The translations under genes were made by a program, and so were the position numbers. Of a stretch of DNA of 64,000 nt, positions 44,587 through 54,429 are shown in pieces. This stretch comes from Hygrocybe punicea (Eukaryota > Basidiomycota > Agaricomycetes > Agaricales > Hygrophoraceae), in assembly GCA_963556145.1 (NCBI GenBank), contig OY744470.1, positions 1,240,001-1,304,000 of the forward strand. The letters are read 5' to 3'. How positions within the stretch are numbered: the first letter of the stretch is position 1; every line of letters begins with the position of its first letter. The notes under the pieces were generated by a model, which saw nothing but the letters and a program-made list of their open reading frames with translations, ran no database searches and was not told where the DNA came from.

Positions 44587-47022
44587 TGTAGTAGTTGTGC
44601 CTGGTCAGTCACGTGATCAGGTTCCCACGGTTTGACCTAGTTAGTAGCCTTCCAGATGTAGTAGTCAGTCCATCCTTCCTATCCAGTCGACCTTTCCCTC
44701 GAGTCCTGCGTGAGCCCCCGGAGTGGTACCTCGGTACCACTCCAACGTGGTACCTCGGTACCACTCCAACGTGGTGATGAGAGTGACCTTCGACCCACGG
44801 ATCTCTTCTTCTCTGCGTCTTCCTCTTTTTTCTCGCGAAATGACTTTTTTCGGCCTCACCACCCACCGCTGCGCAACTGCGGATTTTCCCTTCATTCACG
44901 GCCGTACAACACTCCAGTTACCCCCCGGCATTCGTGTTCAGCCCAATAGGGCCCCGCGTCGCCCCCCGTTGACCCAAAAACCCGGCCGCGACCCCTTTGA
45001 ACACCCAAGCGGCAGGCCACGTCACATTTTCAACCCCCCCGTTTTTCATCATTTCTTTTGTTTTCTTTTGTCATTTCTAGCCCCAGGCAGGCTCATCCGA
45101 CCCTACGGACCCTCGTTCGACGTACCGGAGCTCCGCGCTCGCCTACGCCACCCCGAATCCACGGTCGCGGACCTTTTCAGTCGCGCCACGGATCCATCAC
45201 GTTTTCCCCGTTGGACCCCCGTTTCTTTGTGTACACCAGCCCAACCCACACTCACTCGACCTCCCGTGCCCGCGTTCCACCGGCCAGAACCACCCGCTGC
45301 GCTTCGTTGCCCCAAACGAAGCTGCCCCGCCCTTTTTGGTCAGACCACGGATCCGCCACGTCTTCCCCATTGGACCCCCGCTCTTTTGCGTACCCCAGCC
45401 CCAGGGGCATTCATTTGAGCCCCGGACCCTCGTCTGACGCCCTAGAGGCCTCCCGTTCACCGTCGTCACCCCGAACAAGCCGTCCCTGGCGTTTCATGCC
45501 CACCCAACGCCCAACACGCACCGTGCCACGTCAGCATTCCGCGACCCCGCTTCCCGTGGATCTCCACCCCAACCCATGCTCATCCAACCCCCAGCACCCA
45601 CGTTCCACATGCCAGAGCCCCCCGTTGCGCTCCGTTACCCCAAACGAGACCGCCCCGCCCTTGGTGACCCAACGACCTCGCCACGTCACCATTGCGCCGC
45701 CCCGTTCTGCCAGCACTACCGGCCCCGGGCCAACTCGCCAAACTCACGGCCCACCCGTTTGCAACCCCAGAACACCTGCGCCCATCACCACCCCACGTTC
45801 CCACCGCTTTTCGGGCCCCACAGCGTTTCACCACCCACAGACCGGCTTCGTGCACCATACCCGGCACCGGCTGCCCTCGTTCAGCTCCCCGCGGCCTCGT
45901 TCTCGACCGTGGCGACTGCCCTGGACCCATAGGAACCCAAACGAGTCACCCCAGCCCCCCACACGCCCTCGTTTGGTCGCGTACCACCCCGCTATTGACC
46001 CCAACAGCGACGTGCACCCCCCACAGACCCAAACGAATCGCCGCCGCGACCACCTACTCCGGCAACCCCACCCCACTCGCGTACGTTCGTTAGGACCCCC
46101 AGCCTCGCTCCCTGGCCCTCGCGACCCCTCGCGACCGTTTCCCAGAGCCCACGCGAAGAGATCCCTCGACGCCGGCGCCAGCTCTAGTGCCCAAGTACAT
46201 AGCTTTCCCCTCTATTTCTTTCTCTGTTTCCTGTCCCCGGTTCCCTTCCTCTCTATTTCCTTTCCCTCAGTTTCCTTTCCCTCGTTTCCTCTGTCTCCGT
46301 CTCTGTTTCCCCCACAATTCAGTTCCATTATTTTTTCTATGCCCTCGATCTGTCACCTGGATACCAGACGCTACCCAACCGAGTTACCCAACGAGTCACC
46401 AGAACCAAACAAGCACCGACCGAGAACTGCGAACCCAGAACCTGCAATACGAGAACCTGCGATACGAGAACCAAGAACCCACGATACGAGAACTGAGAAC
46501 TTGCGATACGAGAACCTAGAACCTGCGATACGAGAACCGAGAACCTGCGTTATGATTATGGATCAGTTTGGTCATCTACCACCACCGTTTTCGATGGACG
46601 ATATGGTCCTGCTCCATGAGATGGAGGACTGGGAGTCGTGACTGAGGAGTTTTGGAGAGCTAAGAGAGAGTCTAGTTTGGTCATCTGCCACCACCGATCT
46701 TCGATGGACGATATGGTCCCGCCTCACGTGTAAGGCCCGGGGCATCGTGAGGGACTGGGAGTCGTGACTGGAGAGTTTTTTTCTTGGTCAGTTTTGTTTT
46801 GCTTTTTGTTTTCTTTTAGTAGCGGTATGGTGACGAGGACGTCACCATGAGGAGGAGGGGCACTTGTAGTAGTTGTGCCTGGTCAGTCACGTGATCAGGT
46901 TCCCACGGTTTGACCTAGTTAGTAGCCTTCCAGATGTAGTAGTCAGTCCATCCTTCCTATCCAGTCGACCTTTCCCTCGAGTCCTGCGTGAGCCCCCGGA
47001 GTGGTACCTCGGTACCACTCCA
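44587..47022 (+). mobile_element. Short-LTR (TRIM-like) retroelement, 2436 bp, inserted in copia pol
   Basis: Two 158-base LTRs (44587-44744 and 46865-47022) are identical by eye. They start TGTAGTAGTTGTGCC and end GGTACCACTCCA, and are bounded by the 4-base duplication CCGG (44583-44586 and 47023-47026). A polypurine tract GAGGAGGAGGGG (46849-46860) sits four bases before the right LTR. A 24-base tandem copy of the LTR end follows the left LTR (44745-44768). A candidate primer site TGGTGATGAGAGTG starts right after. No gag or pol is present. It is the youngest-looking insertion in the window. Confidence 0.9.
45058..46641 (+). other. Long GC-rich open frame inside the short-LTR element (527 codons), doubtful coding
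   Basis: The frame is open for 1.58 kb. Composition is extreme (Pro, Arg, Ser, Thr, His) with no domain. The DNA consists of imperfect ~170-base repeats; one period covers 'CCAGAACCACCCGCTGCGCT' and 'ACCCCCGCTCTTTTGCGTAC', seen at about 45120-45240, 45280-45410 and 45600-45670. Near the 3' end there is a minisatellite of TACGAGAACCT-like units (46436-46545). A second overlapping frame (44723-45418) reads the same repeats, so stop-poor GC-rich composition may explain it. Confidence 0.35.
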
Positions 47023-48305
47023 CCGGGTCTTGCGCCCAATCTGAGTTGGACCATCCGATGAGGTCGACGCCATCGTTTTTGCCTCCTAGAGTGAGGCCGT
47101 AGCGTACTGTCCCCTTGAGATATCTTAGGACCCGCTTCAGGGCCTCTAAATGCGGTTTTCCAGGGTTGGAGGAGAATTGTGCGCAGATTCTGACTGCAAA
47201 TTGAATGTCGGGTCGGGTCTGTGTTGCATAGAGTATTCCGCTGAGACACTCGGCGTAGCTGAGTCCATTTGCATACTCGTCATAGGCAGCCCTTTCAGCA
47301 GGGGATTTGGGGGATTGCGTGATGGACAACCTGTCCTTGGTGGCGAGTGGGGTGGACACTGGAGTGCAGTCTTGCATGCCATGTCGCGCCAAGACTTCCC
47401 AGATGTACGCAGTCTGGTTTAAGGTAATTGTCTGGGCCTTCCTATCACGCTCGACTTGGATCCCGAGGATGTGTCGAAGTTCACCAAGGTTGGTAATGTT
47501 GAATATTTTGCTCAGGTCGTCCTTAAACTTCATTATTCTTGCAACTGTCTTGCCTGCTGCTGCCATGTCGTCAACGTAGATTAGAATGAGCATGATTACC
47601 TTCTCATTCTCCTTGAGTATGTATAAGCAGTCGTCTGCTAGGCTTTTTTTAAATCCGAGCTTGTGCATCGCATCGTCGAGTTTGAGTTTCCATTGCCAGC
47701 CCGCTTGTTTAAGTCTGTATAGCGCCTTTAGTAGCTTCCAGTACCAACCTTCCTTGCCTTTGATGTTCACACCCTCCGGCACTTGCATGTAAATTTCTTT
47801 GTCCAAATTGCCTCGCAGGTACGCGCCCACTATGTCGACTTGGTGGAGTTCCCAGTCTTCTCGGGCGACCATGGCAAGCAGGGCGCGTAAGGTGACGAAT
47901 CTTGCTATGGAGGAGAAGGTGAGGTCGAAGTCTTGGCCAGGAATTTGTGAGTAGCCTTTTGCAACTATTCGCGCCTTATGTTTGACAATGTTCCCATCGC
48001 TGTCACGTTTCTCCCTGAATACGATCTTGCTTCCAACGGCTGTACGTCCTTCTGGGACTTTCGGGACCCATTCAAACGTTTTCATGGACTTCAACTGCTC
48101 AAGCTCCATTTGTATGGCCTCCTCCCACTGCTTCGAGTAGTTGGAGCGCATGGCGGCACGATAAGTGGGCAGGTCCCTGGCGAAAGCTGCAAAGGCATGT
48201 GATTGCACTATGTTTTGGTTACCTGTCACAATGTCAATCTCATCCTCTGTAGCCAGGACTCCAAACCTCACAGGCGCAGCCCGGGTACGACCAGAACCTT
48301 CGCGT
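47023..48305 (-). pseudogene. Copia reverse transcriptase fragment
   Basis: Reads VLATEDEIDIVTGNQNIVQS, then WEEAIQMELEQL, KARIVAKGYSQIPGQDFD, the catalytic YVDDM, GELRHILGIQVERD, SYAECLSGILYATQTRPDI, and ends SDWAQDP at the short-LTR insertion. All RVT_2 landmarks are present and the frame is open. It is bounded by the solo LTR upstream and the short-LTR element downstream. Confidence 0.95.
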
Positions 48306-48471
48306 TGGAGAGGTACCGAGGTACCTCTCCGGGGGCTCACGCAGGACTCGAGAGGTAAGACGGGATGGATAGGATGATGGACTGACTACTACATCAGGAA
48401 GGCTACTAACTAGGTCAACCGTGGGAGCCTGGTCACGTGACTGGCAGGTCCCACTACTCCAGCGTGGGGGC
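48306..48471 (-). repeat. Solo short LTR inserted between copia integrase and RT
   Basis: A 166-base copy of the 158-base LTR family in inverse orientation (TGGAGAGGTACCGAGG...CACTACTCCA) has an exact 4-base duplication, GCGT (48302-48305 and 48472-48475). It is diverged from the 44587/46865 pair, so it is an older insertion. Confidence 0.9.
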
Positions 48472-50012
48472 AGACTTGCCCATTTCGAAGTTTTGGGTGC
48501 ACTCGGCTGCAGAGCAGGTACGGGTACGGTTGGCGGGGCCTCAGGCGCAGCTGGGGCAGTAGGAATTGGTTCCAGGACTCCCACTGGCTCAGGAGCATCG
48601 GTCTGCTGTGGCAAGTCAATACCTAAATCACGCAAAGCTGTCAGGGGAGTGCCAATTTCCTCAATCACTGCTAACTCAGTCGGGCATTCGTCCTCGAGGA
48701 ATTGCACATCACACGAAGTGATTAACTTCTTGGTGGTGACGTCTTCGAGGCGATAACCCTTCGTCTCGTCAGCCCACCAACCCAGTAACCGACATTTAAC
48801 AGTGGTCGGCTCTAACTTGCCACCACGGATTTTCTTTGGGATGTTGGCATAGGCGAGGGATCTGAAAATGCGAATATGCGATATATCAGGCTTCCTCCCA
48901 GTCCAAGCTTCGTGAGGGACCATCCTGGGCAAAGCAGAGGTGGGCGAGAGGCTTCGGATGTAGACAGCATACAAGAATGCCTCCCCCCAGTAGCGTAGAT
49001 CCATACTAGCAGAGTGTAGCATGCACTGGACCATCTCGAACATGGTTGCAATACCCCGCTCCGCCACGCCATTCTGCTCCGGGGTGTAGGGGTTTGTCAT
49101 CTCATGGATAATCCCATTCCGCTTGCAAAATGCCTCGATCGCAGAGTTGACAAACTCTGTTCCGCAATCCGAGCGCATCTGCTTGAGTGTAGTCCCTGAC
49201 TGGTGTTCGAGCATGGCAATGATAGTCTTTAAGGCCTCCAGAACCTCATCCTTTGATTGCAACAACTGTCCGACAGAAAACCGCGAGTGCATTTCGACCA
49301 CCAACAGGGCGTACAGCATCCCAGACCACGTGGGGACTGACATCGGCCCAGTCAAGTCGACAGCTACCAGTTCCATCTTGTCGTACACAGTCTTGCTTGC
49401 CTTCGGAAACGGCAGCCAGTGAGATTTTCCCATGACACACCCCTCACAGACGAGATTGTAGGTCTTTGGCATCGAGATATCAAGTCCTTCTACAAGATTT
49501 CGCCTCGACAACTCCCTGATTGTGTCAAGGTGCAAGTGGCCTAATCGCCGGTGCCAGAGCCACAAACTCCCACTGAATTTGGCGGTGTACGCGATCTCAT
49601 TACTTGGGTTAGGTGCCAGAGTAATCTGGTAAAGGTTGGCATCCAGCAACAGAGCACGGAACAATTTGTCCTTGCCCATCTGGACAACCAATTGGCCTCT
49701 GCCGAACTTCCCATGCGCTCCCGATTGTTGCAATTGGCCAAGGCTGACCAAGTTTGCCGTCAAAGCCGGGACGTGCTTGACTTCATGGAGGATGATGGTC
49801 TGAATCCCATTGGGAAGTTGACTCTTGAAGGAAATGCTCCCTGAGCCGGTGACAGGTATGCACTTTCCATTTCCGACTGAGATAGTCTCACTTGCGGATG
49901 ACAGAGTATACTGAGTGAAGAAGCTGGTGTCACGGAACATATGGGAGGATGCTCCTGTGTCAAGAAGCACCTCGAAAGGATTCGCCGTCGACCCATCTCC
50001 AACCACATAGAC
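48472..50012 (-). pseudogene. Copia protease and integrase
   Basis: Protease active site LLDTGASSHMF is near the start. The GAG-pre-integrase segment is LWHRRLGHLHLDTI. The integrase core has AVDLTGPMSVP, MRSDCGTEFVN and YTPEQNGVAERG (D-D-E positions present). The C-terminal part (KCRLLGWWADETKGYRLEDV) leads into PVPALQPSAPKTSKWA before the solo LTR. It is separated from gag only by one TGA at 50013-50015. Confidence 0.93.
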
Positions 50013-50882
50013 TCATCCAACCTCTCGCGTGCCGAGATCCCTGAGATCCTCGATGGTGAGATTCGCAGTCCCTTTATTCTTCTTTCTGTTGCTATCATCA
50101 CGCTGTGGACAGTTCCGAGCCCAGTGACCTTTTTGCCCACAGTTATGGCACTCGTCGTTGGGTTGGGCACCCTTGCCCTTCAGACCCTTTCCACCACCTG
50201 GTTTAGGCTTCACAGCAGCCAACAGAACGGTCTCGTTACCGCTTTTCTCATGCGTGCGCCGGTTTGCCTCGGCCTGCAACTTCGTGCTGACGATTTCGGG
50301 GGTGAGTGCCTTGCTATCCAAATCAAATAGTTGGATTTTGATTATCTCCCAGGATGGTGTCTTCGGGAGGGAGAGAATCATCGCTCGGGCCACATGTAAG
50401 TCCAGAATCGTCCTGCCTGCTTGTGTGATCCTGTGCCGAATATCTAACATCGCAGCGATGTGATCGGCCATCGGAGATCCATCAACATACTTTCGAGTAT
50501 AGAGCTCCTCGAAAAAATAATGTACGTTGATTCGTTGCTGGTTCTCCTGATGCACCTTCCTCCAGGTATCCCACATCTCCTTTGAAGTTGTGCAGCCTGT
50601 GACATGGGGCCACTGCATCTCTTCGGCGGCTCCTCACATGAGTCCCTGTGCAGCTTCGTCCCTCGAAACCCACACGATGTACTCCTTCTTCTCGGCCTTG
50701 TGCTTGGCAGCAGTTTGTCCAGTGGGCGCTACAGCAGGAGGTTCCGGTGGACACGTTTCAGTTCCCTTGACGACGAGCCAGAGGCATTTGGACTGTAATG
50801 CGGACTGCATATGCACTGACCATGTCACGTAGTTCTGGCCATTCAACTTTGGGAACTTGAAAGCTTCATACGAGGAAGACAT
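50013..50882 (-). pseudogene. Copia gag-like region with zinc knuckle
   Basis: The native start is MSSSYEAFKFPKLNGQNYVTW at 50882; the upstream ATG at 50909 comes from primer-site sequence. The UBN2-like capsid region spans about 50620-50030 (WRKVHQENQQRINVHYFFEE). The CCHC knuckle is CHNCGQKGHWARNC. In-frame TGA codons at 50634-50636 (before GAAEEMQWPHV) and 50013-50015 (GTREVG*VYVVGDG) interrupt it. Both could derive from CGA. Confidence 0.92.
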
Positions 50883-50909
50883 TCCGAGGGGGTCGCTTAC
50901 AGGGCTCAT

Positions 50910-52001
50910 TAAGGTTGACCACGGGTACGGGTTTACCCGCGGGTTTTAGGTCATGGGTGGCGCGGGTACGGGTACGGTTGCCAAATTTGGCACCCGCAAA
51001 CAAACCGCAACCCGCACCCGCGACACCGCGGTTTTCGACGGGTTGGTGACGCCAACAGGGCTACGTGCCCTCAGGTATGTTTCGTTGGTATTTAACATTA
51101 AACTGACTATATTTTCTTAGATAATATTGAATAACAATACTACGCTAATCCAAAACCCCACGCCTGTGCAAGAGGATGCATCTCAATACATCCCAGAACA
51201 ACGCTGGCACCAACGCCCAGCCAATCGGCACCAACACCAACTCAAAGAAGTGCAAGCCATGGCCTAATGGCGTCAAAATGCGAGCCGACGTGTATGTGAA
51301 GAATGGGGAGGATGGCTACGCAGACAACGTGGAAACCCATAGCGAGGACGACGATGGTGATGAAGCCGACGCAGACAGTGACGAAGCTGGGATGCAACGT
51401 GGACGACGGCGACGTGGACGACCAGGACTAAGATACACGGCCACAACGATGATGGCCACGACAACGATGGCCATGACAACGATGGCCACGACGACAACGG
51501 ACACGACGATGACGGCCATGACGACGCCAGCCGATTGGCCAACGGTGACAAGGTCGGCAACGACGAGGACGGAGGGGTAGATTTGGCCAAGGTGAGCCCC
51601 CTCCTTAATCACTCGCTCGCCCTCACTGAACAATCAAGTACTGCACAACCCGAAAAGCGAGGACAAGGACAAGGTGGGAGAAGAATGGGCCGGGAGATAA
51701 AGAAGGCCCCCCTTAAATGACCTTGCGAACCGCGTCAGCCATGTCAATTGACATGGCAATGCATTCGCGAGGTCGACAATGACTAGGACAGAGAGCCCCT
51801 ACCACCGTGATACCACCTCGCGAACCGCATTGGCCATGTCAATTGACATGGTGCCGCATTCGCGAGGTTGCAAGTGGGTGGCAAGGATACCCGCGTAGCA
51901 CCCGCAGGTCGTACGGGTGCTACCCGTCACGGGTACAGTATTCACGGGTGCGGGTGCGGTATTGACAAACCCAACCCGTCCCACACCCGTGGTCAACCTT
52001 A
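50910..52001. mobile_element. hAT-like non-autonomous element (ACCCGTACCCGC-word family), 1092 bp
   Basis: Terminal inverted repeats TAAGGTTGACCACGGGT have the exact 8-base duplication GGGCTCAT (50902-50909 and 52002-52009). Subterminal words are ACCCGTACCCGC and GCGGGTACGGGT. The interior has GACAACGATGGCCA tandem units (about 51440-51530). Two copies of a palindromic module with CCATGTCAATTGACATGG lie at 51721-51775 and 51815-51868. It has nearly the same length and TIR opening (TAAGGTT) as the 12299 element. No transposase. Confidence 0.95.
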
Positions 52002-52013
52002 GGGCTCATAACC
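52002..52013 (-). other. Copia primer-binding site, complementary to tRNA-iMet anticodon arm
   Basis: Directly next to the 5' LTR. Coding-strand sequence GGTTATGAGCCC is the complement of GGGCTCATAACC, the anticodon stem-loop (CAU) sequence of eukaryotic initiator tRNA-Met. Drosophila copia primes from a 5' half of this tRNA in the same way. Here the following primer bases are displaced by the hAT-like insertion whose target duplication is the site itself. Confidence 0.75.
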
Positions 52014-52629
52014 TGATGAAAGGTTACGAGCTGAGGTGGGAATGTTCAGGGAGAACTGGCAGGGCTGGTGTTCACGCGAAGGTGGAAACGAGTGTGTGTA
52101 TTGTGAGTACCGAATGTACTACATGTAGAATAGAATGGTATCATACCTGGTGTTCACGCGAAGGTGGAAACGAGCGTGAACACAAACTACACTAGTGAAT
52201 AGAATATAAAGGAGCGGGAGCTGATGCAACATATAATGAATGACACGGGTTTATCGCGGATACACGCTTCCAACCCGTACCCGCACCCACGTCGACCCGT
52301 ACCCGTAATCCGCCGGGTTTTAGCTTCAAAACAAGCCCGGAATCATCCAAAACGGACAAGAATTGACTGAGATATGGTCAAATCATTGTTTTGAGCATAT
52401 CTCTCTCAGTTCTTAACCGTTTTGGATGATCCCGGGCTCGTTTTGAAGCTGGCGGGTACGGGAATCTCAATCCGTACCCGTACCCGCATTACCCACGGGT
52501 CCTAACCCGTGCGGGTTCAAAAACCCGTGTCATTCACTAGCAATATACAACTAATATATGAAAAGGAGGTATATTGGAAATGAATCGTAAGGGGGTACGT
52601 GCCTATGATATGAATTGCCCCTTTCATCA
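52014..52629 (-). repeat. Copia 5' LTR, carrying a small hAT-like MITE
   Basis: The unsplit equivalent of the 42132-44136 LTR except for a 306-base insertion at 52234-52539. It contains an uninterrupted copy of the site used by the element in the other LTR (GCTGGTGTTCACGCGAAGG at about 52069). It has an 8-base GTGTGTATT expansion relative to its partner. Confidence 0.92.
52234..52539. mobile_element. Small hAT-like MITE, 306 bp
   Basis: Inverted ends TA(A/G)TGAATGACACGGGTTT (approximately) are flanked by GCAACATA and GCAATATA (8 bases, one mismatch). The other LTR reads GATGCAATATACAAC without the element. Nearly the whole element is one inverted repeat: ACCCGTACCCGC words outside, then CAAAAC(G/A)AGCCCGGGATCATCC-like arms around a short AT-rich centre near 52385. 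Confidence 0.9.
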
Positions 52630-53470
52630 GCCCTCCAGGACTCACCAGATTGTGATTGAATGCAGGAAATATCCCCTTTAGGTGTTTCTGTCACTCACAA
52701 TAATTCACATGCTTTTCAAGGGGGGTAAAATCAGAATTTCAATGAGCCACAAAACTGGGTTAAATTAGATACCAGGACCTGCTCTACCATCTCAGATTTT
52801 ATTTAAAAAAAGAATGAAGTGATTACATGCAGTATTTATTGAGATATGACTCTCACAAGACAGGCATTCAAAGTGGCTAAAATTCTGATTATCTCATAGG
52901 TGCCAAAATAAGTGCAAACAGCAATAATACTTCAATTCATCTTAGGCTGCAAGTATTCTATCCAAACTATACCATACTTTGCTGTAGATACAGTAAAAGC
53001 AGTGAAACAACTTTGAAAAGGCTTGATGTTATTGAAAAGGTATAAGTCTCATTTTCCTTCATACTTTCAGATGAATTTGAGCACAAGTAGTTTATATCTG
53101 AATACTGTTACAATACCATGCTGAAATTTCTGGTAATGATATTTAGTATACTTGTCAAGTACTTTCAAGATACTGTGTGACATGGTATGCTACTGTGCAC
53201 CCTGTCTAGAGGATAGCTAGCATAAACAATAAAATATACCCATGTATCTGGCTTTTTTGGTAGGCCATATCGCCAATCCGGACAAACTTTGACCTCTGGC
53301 GACTGTCAGGCCAGTTCAACATCCAGACAAAAGGCAAAAAAAAGTGGATTTTCATCCGGACATGAGAATCCAGAATTTGGGATTTTCTGATCTGGCCAGA
53401 TATTCCGGGGTCCTGATCAGGGATCGATGGCCTAACCACATAGAGTATACGCTGGGGTCGGCCTAGGCCC
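52630..53470. repeat. Repeat-derived stretch with one arm of the 15357 palindrome
   Basis: 52936-53208 is a diverged single arm of the 849-base palindrome, ending GTGCACCCTG, with no mirror copy beside it. The remainder (52630-52935 and 53209-53470) shows no gene. TAGGCCAT...ATGGCCTA inverted ends at about 53251-53434 hint at another small element but lack a target duplication. Confidence 0.6.
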
Positions 53471-53988
53471 CGGTTACCTTGCCGGTAACCCCTCGTTGCG
53501 GTAACCGGGGGTCACCAACGCCAAACACAGCGTATACAGGCGTAAAGCAACCGGCATCTGGCTGTCCCCATGAAATTTGAAATATTGGAACTCCGCAAAC
53601 CTTCGTGTTCGCGTCGCTGTCACCCACCCCCCCCTCAAAAGACTGCCCTGCTCACGCGACAAATGCACGCAGCATGTGCCAGTGAGCTGCTGGCTAGCAT
53701 TGATTTCAAGTACACTATAGCCCTCTAATACACCGGCCTGAGCCCCCTCTCTCACACGCATTTTTCAACGTTCACCCACCCCCTCCCTTCACCTTTGCAG
53801 CGCGCCGGCGCCCCTTGGATCTGAGCGATCCCATCTTCCAACCAGGTCCCCGTGTCCGCTTACACCTCCGAGACAGTGTCATTGGCTGAATAGATCAACT
53901 TTGGGCCACACGGAACGCTTCTCTCAATTAGTGAGTGTCCCTTTCCACATCTTGCTTCCATCCAGCCCTTTTTTGACGTTTGCTCATC

Positions 53989-53996
53989 TATAAAAG
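53989..53996 (+). promoter_or_regulatory. TATA-box-like motif
   Basis: TATAAAAG in otherwise GC-balanced sequence is followed by C-rich tracts (about 54020-54120). It lies ~435 bases before the ATG of the decayed membrane-anchored ORF, and no other nearby frame would use it. Confidence 0.3.
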
Positions 53997-54429
53997 ACGG
54001 CCAGTAGGCATCTCACGTCCCCTCTCAAGACCCCCCCCCTCCCTCACCTGTTGGCCATCAGCGAGACCTCACGACTCACCGTTTACATTGTTTGTAACCC
54101 CCCCCCTCTGTTACGTTTCCAACTCCGCTTCCAACCCCGATGCCCATTCCGATACCCACCATGACGATTCTGCACTGCACACCTTCCTTTTTCATTTCTT
54201 TTTGTCCTTTGTCTTCCTTTCAACGTCATTGTTTCTTCATTCGAACATCCTTGTATTTTCTTATCCTTGTTCTCTTTTTGTCCCTTCTTCTAGAACAATC
54301 CAGACCGACCATGGACATATCCCACGTGACCTTGTTGTACCCGAATAGTCTCCTTGCCGATGGACGTCACCAACATTGTCTTTTCCCTTCGATATCTTGT
54401 TTACGCTATCCCACGACAAACCGATCACA

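Larger units (their letters stand above)
42132..52629 (-). mobile_element. Ty1/copia LTR retrotransposon with five nested insertions
   Basis: Complete structure in minus orientation: 5' LTR 52014-52629, primer site 52002-52013, gag, protease, integrase, RT and RNase H, polypurine tract (CTCCCACTC on the plus strand, 44137-44145), and 3' LTR 42132-44136. Without insertions each LTR is about 295-300 bases. Ends are TGA(T/C)GAAAGGGG...TCA on the coding strand. Five later insertions: 42195-43897 in the 3' LTR, 44587-47022 and 48306-48471 in pol, 50910-52001 in the primer site, and 52234-52539 in the 5' LTR. In-frame stops in gag and the split pol make it non-autonomous. No 5-base target duplication is seen outside (TTAAT versus GCCCT). 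Confidence 0.95.

Noticed and set aside
45058..46641. The 527-codon frame as a real captured gene
   Set aside because: Extreme composition, tandem DNA repeats and a competing overlapping frame; kept only as a doubtful feature of the short-LTR element.
53251..53434. Possible small element with TAGGCCAT...ATGGCCTA ends
   Set aside because: Flanks do not match as a target duplication, and the inverted ends are only about 8-10 bases.
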